A DNA stretch of 47,660 nucleotides, from assembly GCF_900120385.1 (NCBI RefSeq), contig NZ_LT635494.1, forward strand, positions 1,599,606 through 1,647,265. Direction: 5' to 3'. This document shows positions 23,829 to 34,078 of the stretch, in pieces. The notes beneath the pieces are model-generated. The model searched no databases. It was not told where the DNA came from and was given only the letters and a program-made list of their open reading frames with translations. Each line of letters opens with the position of its first letter. The stretch's first letter is position 1. Made by a program: the position numbers and the translations under genes. This DNA is from Olsenella phocaeensis (GTDB lineage: Bacteria; Actinomycetota; Coriobacteriia; Coriobacteriales; Atopobiaceae).

Positions 23829-25016
23829 CGCCCCTCTCCCCCGCCGACGGACCAGCGGTGGTAGCCCACGACGAACTTGTCCAGGTCCCCGTCCGAGAGG
23901 ACGGAGTCCACGTTGCCCGTCTCGACCCCCGTACGCAGGTCCTTGACCAGCTGATAGGGATACAGGACGTAGCTCCTGATCTGGTTGCCGAAGCCGATCT
24001 CTCGCTTGGGGCCCCTCAGCTCCTCCAGCTCCGCATCCCGCTTCGCCTTCTCCAGCTCGTAGAGACGGCTGCGCAGGATGTTCATGGCGAAGGCCTTGTT
24101 CTGGAGCTGGCTGCGCTCGTTCTGGCAGGTCACCACGGTACCGGTGGGAAGGTGCGTGATGCGCACCGCGGAGTCGGTCGTGTTCACGCCCTGGCCGCCG
24201 TGCCCAGAAGCGTGGTAGACGTCAATGCGCAGGTCGTTGGGGTCTATGTCAACCTGGACGTCCTCGGGCAGGACGGGGAGCACCTCGACGCCGGCAAAGG
24301 TGGTCTGACGGCGCTTCTTGACGTCAGTGGGAGAGATGCGCACGAGGCGATGGACGCCCTGCTCGGCGCGAAGCATCCCATAGGCATTGGTTCCGGAGAC
24401 CGTGAAGGTCGCGCGGTCGAGGCCGATGACCTCCGCGTCGCTGACGTCGTTGAGCGTGACCTTCCATCCCCTGCGACCGCAGTACGCGAGGTACATGCGG
24501 AAGAGCATCCCGCACCAGTCCTGGGCCTCGAGTCCGCCCTGGCCAGGTGTCACCGTGACGATGGCGTCGCCATGGTCGAGCTCGTCAGTGAACCAGCTCG
24601 AGAGCTCGAGCTCGGACAGGTCGGCCTCGAGGGAGTCCCTGAGGCTCGCGGCCTCCTCGAACAGCTCGTCCTCGCCGGTCTCCTCGCCCAGCTCGAAGGC
24701 GGCGAGCACGTCGTCGAGGCGCTCGCGGGCGCCTGCCATGCGGTCGATGTCGTCACGCAGCCGCGTGAGCGAAGGCGGCGAGCACGTCGTCGAGGCGCTC
24801 GCGGGCGCCTGCCATGCGGTCGATGTCGTCACGCAGCCGCGTGAGGCGCGTCATGGTGCCGCCCGCCCCATCCGCGTCGTCCCAGAACCCGGGCTCCGCG
24901 CTCCTCTTCTGGAGCTCGTCGGCCTCGGCCCGCTTCTGATCGAGGTGGAGGTAGCCTTCCACCTCGTCAAGCCTGGCGGAGAGCCCTTCTATGTCGGCAC
25001 GCGTAAGGTCCGCCAT
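23825..25016 (-). pseudogene. prfB: Peptide chain release factor 2, interrupted by a 76-bp tandem duplication
   Basis: The N-terminal frame runs from ATG 25016 (abutting the secA stop) through MADLTRADIEGLSARLDEVE to VLAAF, then AHAAA and a TGA at 24755-24753. The rest of RF2 is in another frame to 23825, with the catalytic YHASGHGGQGVNTTDSAVR (GGQ) and SAVRITHLPTG. The break is caused by a perfect 76-bp duplication (24694-24769 = 24770-24845). Deleting one copy gives an intact 371-aa RF2. The usual RF2 programmed frameshift near codon 25 is absent. The tripeptide loop that reads the stop codon is RISPTDVKKRRQ, SPT rather than the common SPF. RF2 is normally essential, so an assembly artefact or a very recent, reversible duplication is likely. 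Confidence 0.92.
24694..24845. repeat. Perfect 76-bp tandem duplication inside prfB
   Basis: 24694-24769 and 24770-24845 are identical base for base. The bases beyond differ (T versus G on the left side, C versus G on the right). Since 76 is not a multiple of 3, it shifts the prfB frame by one. Confidence 0.97.
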
Positions 25017-27746
<2,730 letters not shown>

Positions 27747-27896
27747 GGCGCTCCTTTTCGTGCGTGGAACCTTAGTTCCAAGGAAGAGTCTTCAGCTCTT
27801 TAACTTTATCAATAGCATCCGTCACGCCCGTGCCCGTTGCGTCCTCTCACCAAAACGGCACCGCACTGACAGTACAACCGCAAGGCGTCGCAACTC

Positions 27897-30881
27897 TCAT
27901 TTGCCAGGCTGGCGGTCCCCTTCTGTCTCGTCGTCGCCCCGCGATTCGAGCGCCTCGCGGAAGATCCTGTCAAACGTCGATGCGGCTTCGGCCGCTGCCC
28001 CTCCCCTGCGGCCAGAGCGGGCGTACTCGTCCCACATCTCCCGAATCTCCTCGAAGCGACCCATCATCGCCAGCGCCTTGACAAGGGCCTCCGTGGCGTC
28101 CTCGCTGCGCCCGCCCTCCTGGATTGCCGACCTGGCAAAGAGGGAGGACATGTAGGGCCTCCCCTCCCTGAGCGCCGCGGAGGCGGCGCTCACCATGGCG
28201 TCGCTATACGTCCTCCGCAGCTTTCTGGCCTGCCGCCCGTATGCCCCGGTGACGTCAGGCACCGCCCCGACGACCGCCCCGCCCCCGTAGAGCCTGCGCG
28301 CCCGCGCCGCGTGGGCCAGGAGGAAGCGATCGCTGCCCTCCTGTTCGAATACGCCGTCGAGCTCCGCCCTCAACTCGTCTATGTCAACCGAGACGAGCTC
28401 CTCGTTGAGCTCCAGGCTCCCGTTCGTCCTGTTGCTGACGAGAGGGTCCATCCCATCGTGCCGACCGCCCAGGATCGACCTGAGCGTAGACACGCACTCG
28501 TAGAGCTTTTGCATGCCACGAACGTAATCCCGGTCTCCCCAAATCGCCTCGAGGGCCTCGTGCTTTCGAAGCCTATGGCCCCTTGCCATGGCGAGGAGAC
28601 AGAGGAGCTCACCCGCATGCCTCCTGCCCAGCCGGGAGATGGGCACGGCAATCCCGTCCACGCTCACGTTGAGCCCGCCCAGCAGCCTCACGCTCGCCCT
28701 GCGCGCGGGAGGTCGATAGAACCCCGCGGCGTCGAGGGCGATCTCCCCTTCCAGATTATCGCCCCCGCATCGCTCGCCCATGCAAACGGGAGGGGTTGGA
28801 ATGGCCTCGAGTGCGCGACTCCAGCTGTCGGGAAGGCTCAGGCGCAGGGCCGCGGAAGCAGGGCCACAGCGCGTCGCGACCAAGCCTAACGCCCACAACA
28901 GCTCGCGCGGGAAGCTCTTTGACGAGAGGCCACGCATGCTCCCGACGCGCACGCGCTCGCCATGACTCGCCTTCACCAGCATCACCCCAAGCTGGTCAAG
29001 CGGCGTCAGGTCCACGATCTTTCGCTGGACTGGCGGCTTTTCGCCCATCGCTATGCGCGCGGCGAGCAGAACCAACCGGGCTGCCGAGGCGAGGTATTTC
29101 GAATTCGCGGCATCAGCAAGCTCGATTGCGCGCGTGGCGCGCACGTGCGCCCTCGAGCAAGAGTCGGCCCCCAGGTCTCCCACGGCGCCAGAGACGAGCA
29201 ACGCTGCCTCAACGAGCAGGTCCCCGTACTCTCCAGCCCGGGCGATGGCGAGCTCGAGCCCCTCTATGGATTCCCTCCTGCCCATGAGGATGCTGGCGGA
29301 GGACTCCAGCGCCTTGCGATAGATCGACAGCCTCTTAGGCGAGCAGCGCTCGATGACCTCCCGGGCCACAACGAGCTCCCCTTCCTCCTCTGCGGTGGCG
29401 GCCTCGCCCATGAGACATCTTAGAAATGAGAAGTCGAGGCACGCCAGGGCGGACGGCAAATCCTTCGGGCTTCTTCTCCTTGGCTCGTCGAGCAGCAGCG
29501 CGAATGCAGAGGTCAGCTCTCCTCCTGCGCAAAGTCCGAGCACCGTCGCATGGAGGCGCAGGAGACGTGACCACTCGTCATCGTCCGCGCTTTTCGCACA
29601 GAGAGGGCGTGACACCCTGCCAGAGAGCACGTCCCTAACGTTTCCCAGCAAGCTCACGTACCTTGTCGCGGGACCATACCCCTGCGCCAGCTCGGTACGC
29701 GCGTAGCCCATCGCGAGTCTTCCCCGCGCATACTCCGACGTGGTGCCCGATAGCTCCAGCATTGCCTGACGAGTCACCACTGCGGGCATGCAAAGGTCCT
29801 GCCCTATGGGAGTGCCGGCATTTTGAAGGCCCTCGCATTCGGCCAAGCGGCCCGACAGGATATACCCCACTCCATACGACGCCGCCAGGGCAAGGGCATC
29901 CTCGTCCACGCAGAGCCGAGCGAGCATGGCGGAGCGCACGTATTCACCTCTGCGCGCAAGCAATTCCGCACAGCTCTTACAGAGTTCGGACGCAATGGCT
30001 CCATACTCCCCTAGCACGGAAGCAAGCCCAGGGAAAATCTCCTGGTCATCCGCTCCAACAACAGAGAATCCGTCGGCCACAAAGTCGATTCCCAGCGCAG
30101 GAGCGCACTCATGCATCCAAAGGAGGGTCTCGCCATCAGGTCGCAGCCCCAGTTCACCAAGGTCGTCAAAGCTGCCTCTACCAAGGAGGATCATCGCAAG
30201 ACGAAGCATAAGATCCTCGTCGGACAGGCTCGATCGTAAGTGCGAGATGATCAGGCGCTTGAGCGCGTCAAGATATCTAACAGATGAGAATCGCCCCTCC
30301 AGCAGACCTCCAGACACAAGAGCGGCACAAAGGGAGGGCACACCATGCGACAGGTGCAACGCCTGGTCCTCGTCGGGGAATTCGCTAAAGTCGCGGATGC
30401 AAAGATCCTGGCCAGTGAACCTGATGGCGTCATCCAAGCTCTCGAACAAGACCGCCGAATCAGGACTGATGGTCATCGCCACCAGCGCTCCGGCACCTAG
30501 CATCTTGCGTATGGCACGGAGCTCGCGACCCACGTCCGACTCGTCTCCGGGAGGCACGCCCTCAAGGAGCACGGCCACTCGTTTGCCGGCCCTGCGGGAG
30601 GCAACGACCTCGCGGGCAATGCGAACGATTCTCCCCGGCGCCGAACTGGCGTCCTCTGGCACGAAAAGCGAGTATTTGACGCAAGAGCCCGCGCGGGTCT
30701 CAATGGACAGAATTGACTTGAGAAGTCTCGTCTTTCCCATTCCGCACTCAGAACAAAACACGACGCAACGAGCCTCGTCGTCACTGCGTCGTCTGCATGA
30801 GCGCAGTAAGTCCTTACGCAGAAAGGAATCCCAAATCGCATCCTGAGAAGAACTGGCTGGCAGCATCTTGTCATTCACCAC
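27897..30881 (-). CDS. Large ATPase/wHTH/BTAD transcriptional regulator (SARP-like)
   Basis: About 994 aa from a GTG at 30881, chosen because AGGGAG lies 7 nt upstream; the frame is open to 30923. The N-terminal ~45-200 looks like a STAND/AAA-type NTPase: CVVFCSECGMGKTRLLKSIL (Walker A variant, about 40-60) and RVAVLLEGVPPGDESDVGRE (Walker B-like). A long alpha-helical, TPR-like middle follows. A winged helix starts near residue 730 (VRLLGGLNVSVDGIAVPISR, then RLRKHEALEAIWGDRDYVRG), with a BTAD-type helical domain to about 960 (RKLRRTYSDAMVSAASAALR). AfsR-type SARPs carry wHTH-BTAD first and NTPase second; here the order is reversed. It is monocistronic. Its targets are unknown, with the adjacent repeat/kdgT region the nearest candidate. 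Confidence 0.82.
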   Translation of the reverse strand: MVNDKMLPASSSQDAIWDSFLRKDLLRSCRRRSDDEARCVVFCSECGMGKTRLLKSILSIETRAGSCVKYSLFVPEDASSAPGRIVRIAREVVASRRAGKRVAVLLEGVPPGDESDVGRELRAIRKMLGAGALVAMTISPDSAVLFESLDDAIRFTGQDLCIRDFSEFPDEDQALHLSHGVPSLCAALVSGGLLEGRFSSVRYLDALKRLIISHLRSSLSDEDLMLRLAMILLGRGSFDDLGELGLRPDGETLLWMHECAPALGIDFVADGFSVVGADDQEIFPGLASVLGEYGAIASELCKSCAELLARRGEYVRSAMLARLCVDEDALALAASYGVGYILSGRLAECEGLQNAGTPIGQDLCMPAVVTRQAMLELSGTTSEYARGRLAMGYARTELAQGYGPATRYVSLLGNVRDVLSGRVSRPLCAKSADDDEWSRLLRLHATVLGLCAGGELTSAFALLLDEPRRRSPKDLPSALACLDFSFLRCLMGEAATAEEEGELVVAREVIERCSPKRLSIYRKALESSASILMGRRESIEGLELAIARAGEYGDLLVEAALLVSGAVGDLGADSCSRAHVRATRAIELADAANSKYLASAARLVLLAARIAMGEKPPVQRKIVDLTPLDQLGVMLVKASHGERVRVGSMRGLSSKSFPRELLWALGLVATRCGPASAALRLSLPDSWSRALEAIPTPPVCMGERCGGDNLEGEIALDAAGFYRPPARRASVRLLGGLNVSVDGIAVPISRLGRRHAGELLCLLAMARGHRLRKHEALEAIWGDRDYVRGMQKLYECVSTLRSILGGRHDGMDPLVSNRTNGSLELNEELVSVDIDELRAELDGVFEQEGSDRFLLAHAARARRLYGGGAVVGAVPDVTGAYGRQARKLRRTYSDAMVSAASAALREGRPYMSSLFARSAIQEGGRSEDATEALVKALAMMGRFEEIREMWDEYARSGRRGGAAAEAASTFDRIFREALESRGDDETEGDRQPGK

Positions 30882-30923
30882 GAACTCACTCCCTAGGAAC
30901 ACGGTACAGCGAAATTTGCACAC

Positions 30924-31330
30924 CTTCTATATATGGCTTATTAGCAGGAAAAATAAAAGGCAGAGTGCGTGTCGCATGGCAAACGGTAGGTTTATGATTG
31001 ATTTATTTAAGATGCATAATGCAATTTCAAATTATTTTAAACATTCAAGCTATTAAGCATGAAACCTACGCGACGTTTAGCATAATTAGGCGAACGGCAG
31101 ATATGCCAAAAAAAATGGTTGATAAAGGTGCCAGAGTCGCAAAACACTGTCCCCTCCCCGCGCGGGCCGGGGCCCCGGAAACGCGAGGAGGGGGAGGCCC
31201 CCCGGGACCTCCCCCTCCTGTCGAATGCCCGTCGCTGGTCGGCGGCGTCCTGCTCTCCCACGGGCTTGCCCCGCAGTACCATCGGCGCTCGGGGGCCACC
31301 CGTGCGCATGCCGCGCTCCGCCCGTGCACG
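30924..31330. promoter_or_regulatory. Upstream region of the SARP-like gene, with a very GC-rich hairpin
   Basis: 30924-31130 is unusually AT-rich and probably carries the regulator's promoter (minus-strand TATATA near 30935). It holds an inverted pair GTAGGTTT (about 30984-30991) / AAACCTAC (about 31062-31069). 31186-31219 is a 12-bp perfect hairpin AGGAGGGGGAGG/CCTCCCCCTCCT with a 10-nt loop. A similar GGGGAGGCCCC...GGGACCTCCCC hairpin recurs at 37333-37358. I see no gene. Confidence 0.5.
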
Positions 31331-31590
31331 AGCGCGTCCGACGCGTCCGCCTCGCGCTCGAAAGCGTCCAACGCGTGCGATACAAACGCGAAAACGTCCA
31401 ACGCGTCTTTGAGCTCACCGCCAACTGGGCAAACGTGAGGCTCTCAGACGCGTTGGACGTACTCGGCGGAAATTCAGACGCGTTGGACGTACTCGGCGGG
31501 CATTCGGACGCATCGGACGTACCCGGCGGGCATTCGGACGCATCGGACGTACTCGGCTGCAGGCTGCACGCGTTGGACGCCATCGCGAGA
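31331..31590. repeat. Palindromically organised 30-bp-period repeat array 1
   Basis: Three 30-bp units (31331-31420) carry the element as GTCCAACGCGT-type. A 20-bp centre follows (31421-31440), holding the 18-bp core CAACTGGGCAAACGTGAG (31422-31439). Five 30-bp units (31441-31590) then carry it as ACGCGTTGGACGT. Spacing is exactly 30 bp on both sides. From the nearest left element to the core is 15 bp, and from the core to the nearest right element is 8 bp. Between elements the sequence varies. It lies 36 bp beyond the kdgT stop. The geometry fits a protein-binding array or a long stepped RNA hairpin; it is not CRISPR. Confidence 0.9.
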
Positions 31591-31625
31591 CAAAGCGCAC
31601 GTGGCGCCAGGCGAGAGTCGCCCGC

Positions 31626-32621
31626 CTACGCCGTCGCGGGCTGCTGCTCCGCTGCGTCCTCCACGTGGTAGCGCTTGTACACGTAAGCCGTGATGAGCGG
31701 TGTCAGGATGGCCGTCACGATGGCGGCTGCCGCCACCTGCGCCGTCGCCGTGGCCAGCACGGCCCCGCCGAAGCGCTCGGCGCTGACGGAGGCCATGGCC
31801 GCCGGGGTGGCCACGTTGGCACCCGCGCAGCTCGAGATGGCCGCGCCAGCCACGCCGGTACCGCCCGTCGCACGGTCGGCGGCGACGGTCACGAGCGCGC
31901 CGCCCACGGAGCAGATGACGCCCAGCAGGATGCCGGGAAGTCCCGCCTGCACGATCTGGCTCAGGGTCATCGTGGAGCCCATCGCGAAGAAGGTCAGGAT
32001 GATGATGCCGGGAAGGCCGGCCGAGAGGGTCTTCTTGAGGCTGGGGAAGCAGTTGCCCAGCACGATGCCCAGCAGGATGGGCAGCACGGCACCTAGAAGG
32101 CTCCAGCCCAAAGGCGCCTGCCCGGCGGCACCCAGCACGATCATGGTGACGGGAGGGCCGACCACCAGGGTGGTCACGGCGACGGCACCACGCTCGACCT
32201 CGGTGCCGTAGTCTCCCATGAGCCCCGCGTAGAGCGAGTTGTTCGCGCCGGAGCAGGCGGCAAGGATGACCATGGACGAGAGTCCCAGCAGGTTGTCGCC
32301 CAGAGCGAACTGCACGATGAGCGCCAGCGCCACGCAGAAGACGACCTTGGTCGCGATGATGATCGCGCCACGGACGGCGGCCTTCGGCGCTGACTCGAAC
32401 GAGATTGTGGTGCCCACCATGACCAGGAAGGCGCCGACGAGCGCGCCCGTACCTCCGGTGGTCATGGCCGTGGTGAAGCTCCCCAGGGCGAAGACCTGTG
32501 GGAAGAAGGTGTTGATGGTGCAGGCGAGGAGCAGGGGCACGAGGATGTTGGCCCCGGGGATGCGGCCGAGCATCTTGAAGAAGCCGCCGCCCTTCTCCGC
32601 CTTGGTTGTTGCCTCGGACAT
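31626..32621 (-). CDS. kdgT: 2-keto-3-deoxygluconate permease (KdgT family)
   Basis: 331 aa from the ATG at 32621 (GGGAAG site). Around ten hydrophobic helices. KdgT-typical segments are GRIPGANILVPLLLACTINT, VGTTISFESAPKAAVRGAII, CSGANNSLYAGLMGDYGTEV and AAISSCAGANVATPAAMASV. The family imports 2-keto-3-deoxygluconate with protons; these come from pectin or glycosaminoglycan uronates. It is the second gene after the dehydrogenase, with a GC hairpin in the 90-nt gap. The kdgK and kdgA genes needed next are not in the window. Confidence 0.92.
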   Translation of the reverse strand: MSEATTKAEKGGGFFKMLGRIPGANILVPLLLACTINTFFPQVFALGSFTTAMTTGGTGALVGAFLVMVGTTISFESAPKAAVRGAIIIATKVVFCVALALIVQFALGDNLLGLSSMVILAACSGANNSLYAGLMGDYGTEVERGAVAVTTLVVGPPVTMIVLGAAGQAPLGWSLLGAVLPILLGIVLGNCFPSLKKTLSAGLPGIIILTFFAMGSTMTLSQIVQAGLPGILLGVICSVGGALVTVAADRATGGTGVAGAAISSCAGANVATPAAMASVSAERFGGAVLATATAQVAAAAIVTAILTPLITAYVYKRYHVEDAAEQQPATA

Positions 32622-32656
32622 GTGCGCTTCCCTTCGGTTTGCCTGCGCATGCTTCG

Positions 32657-32680
32657 GGGCCCTGGCCGAGCCGGGCCCCA
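32657..32680 (-). other. GC-rich intercistronic hairpin (kduD-like / kdgT gap)
   Basis: GGGGCCC (32657-32663) pairs with GGGCCCC (32674-32680), continued inward by GGC/GCC past one bulged T. No T tract. Confidence 0.5.
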
Positions 32681-32711
32681 ATTGGTCGTACGACGTGACG
32701 TGCGCGGATGC

Positions 32712-33467
32712 TTACCCGTCCATCACGATTCCTCCGTCACAGTCCCCCACCTCGCCGTTGACGAAGCTCGCGAGGTCGGACGCGAAGAAGAGCACCATCT
32801 GCGCGGGCTCGGAAGGCTCGGCGGCACGGCCCAGCGGGATGATCGAGATGACCTTGTCGTGCTTGACCGGGTCCTCGCTGAGCGCGGTGGTCATGCTGGT
32901 CAGGGTGAAGGAGGGGCAGACGGCGTTGCACGAGATGCCGTACTTGCCGCCCTCCTTGGCGATGGCCTTGGTGAGACCGTTCACGCCTGCCTTGGACGAG
33001 GCGTAGGCAGCGGTGCCCAGCAGACCCCCGCCGATCTTGCCGGCCACGGACGAGACGTTGACGATACGCCCGCCGCCGTGCTCCTTGAAGTAGGGGAAGA
33101 TCGCGCTGCACATGGTGAAGGTGCCCGTGAGGTTGACGTCGATGGTGCGCTTCCACTCCGCGTCGTCGACCTCCTCGAAGGGCTTGGCCGAGATGACGCC
33201 CGCGTCATTGATCAGGATGTTGATGCCCGGGACCTCATCCAGAATCTGCGCGACGGTCGCGCGCACCGCAGCGGGGTCTCCCACGTCGAGCCGGTAGTAG
33301 TGGTTGCCCTCCCCCAGCGACGCCACGAACTCCCTGCCGCGCTGCTCGTTGAGCCCGATGACAACGACGTGGCCGCCACCCTCGACGATGCCCTTGCAGA
33401 TCTCGGCGCCGATGCCGCGGGTGCCGCCGGTGACGATCGCGGTCTTGCCCGTGAAGTCAAAAGCCAT
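32712..33467 (-). CDS. SDR-family oxidoreductase, 2-deoxy-D-gluconate 3-dehydrogenase (KduD)-like
   Basis: 251 aa classical short-chain dehydrogenase. The cofactor motif is TAIVTGGTRGIGAEICKGIV (about 9-28). INILINDAGVISAKPFEEVD has NDAG in place of the usual NNAG. The catalytic Ser lies in IVNVSSVAGKIGG and Tyr/Lys in AYASSKAGVNGLTKAIAKEG. The partner permease is KdgT, so a KduD-like role on a deoxy-keto sugar acid is the best guess; other SDR substrates are possible. GGAAGGGAG precedes the ATG. Confidence 0.82.
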   Translation of the reverse strand: MAFDFTGKTAIVTGGTRGIGAEICKGIVEGGGHVVVIGLNEQRGREFVASLGEGNHYYRLDVGDPAAVRATVAQILDEVPGINILINDAGVISAKPFEEVDDAEWKRTIDVNLTGTFTMCSAIFPYFKEHGGGRIVNVSSVAGKIGGGLLGTAAYASSKAGVNGLTKAIAKEGGKYGISCNAVCPSFTLTSMTTALSEDPVKHDKVISIIPLGRAAEPSEPAQMVLFFASDLASFVNGEVGDCDGGIVMDG

Positions 33468-33750
33468 GCCCTGCTCCCTTCCATGTCGCAGCTTGTTTGC
33501 CGCAGAGAGCTTGGACCCTTTGGAGGCTGCATTTTATTCAGATTTGTAAACTATCGAATATTGTTCATGCGAAATTTGTATTCAGATTACTGGTCCTTTA
33601 CTTCGTCCTCAAAGGTCAGCGTCCTTCTCGACAAGCACGATTCGCATGCATTCTTTTATGAGAGCCACTGCATAATTCATTCGTTCACATTTCCTACACA
33701 AGACACGCCGGCGACGCGCGACATCATGACGGATGGCTTCGAGCACCCAC
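33468..33750. promoter_or_regulatory. Promoter region of the kduD-kdgT pair with a 44-bp-spaced direct repeat
   Basis: AT-rich and gene-free. TATTCAGATT occurs at 33535-33544 and again at 33579-33588, 44 bp apart (about four helical turns), a plausible dimer or tetramer operator. TAAAAT on the minus strand around 33531-33536 could be the -10. The repeat copy nearest the gene overlaps it, which would suit a repressor. Confidence 0.45.
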
Positions 33751-33985
33751 GACGTCAAACGCGCGTCTCTCAGCAAGAAATACGTCAAACGCGTCCGAAG
33801 CACTCACGTTTGCCCAGTTGAGCAGGCGAGAAAAAACGCGTTGGACGTAGTCGGGCATTTTTCGCACGCGTTCGACGTAGTCGAGTGTTCCTTGCACGCG
33901 TTAGACGTAGTCGGACAACTCTCGCACGCGTTGGACGTCATCGGCGGAGAGACGCACGCGTTAGACGTCGTGGGTGGGCAGCGAC
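33751..33985. repeat. Palindromically organised 30-bp-period repeat array 2 (core inverted relative to array 1)
   Basis: Two 30-bp units (33751-33810) carry the element as GTCAAACGCG-type. The core follows as CTCACGTTTGCCCAGTTG (33803-33820), the exact reverse complement of the array 1 core. Five units then start at 33836, 33866, 33896, 33926 and 33956 with ACGCGTT(G/C/A)GACGT. The left gap is 8 bp and the right gap 15 bp, the mirror image of array 1, so the spacing is kept relative to core direction. Sequence in the gaps is not conserved. It lies 94 bp beyond the stop of the araB-like gene. A heptamer repeat AGTGGTG/AGTGGTA/AGTGGTG (34049-34069) lies between. Confidence 0.9.
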
Positions 33986-34078
33986 GGCAACGCGAGGCGG
34001 GCGCCGACCAACCTGCGGCCGACGCCCGTGCGTCAATCAAATCTTCAAAGTGGTGAGTGGTAAGTGGTGAGACGTGGC

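Noticed and set aside
24753-24755. Programmed +1 frameshift in prfB as in classical RF2 autoregulation
   Set aside because: The stop is UGA-C and the needed shift is +1, but it lies inside a perfect duplication near codon 87, with GCG rather than CUU in the P site and no spaced Shine-Dalgarno stimulator.
31225-31671. Repeat array 1 as a coding repeat (plus strand SDALDVLGG-type decapeptides; minus strand TSNAS-type)
   Set aside because: A 30-bp period gives decapeptide repeats in every frame. The units reverse direction around the core, there is no ribosome site, and the frame runs into kdgT on the other strand.
33751-33985. Repeat arrays as CRISPR
   Set aside because: The conserved part is only about 13 bp, the whole period is 30 bp, the units invert around a core, and no cas genes are present.
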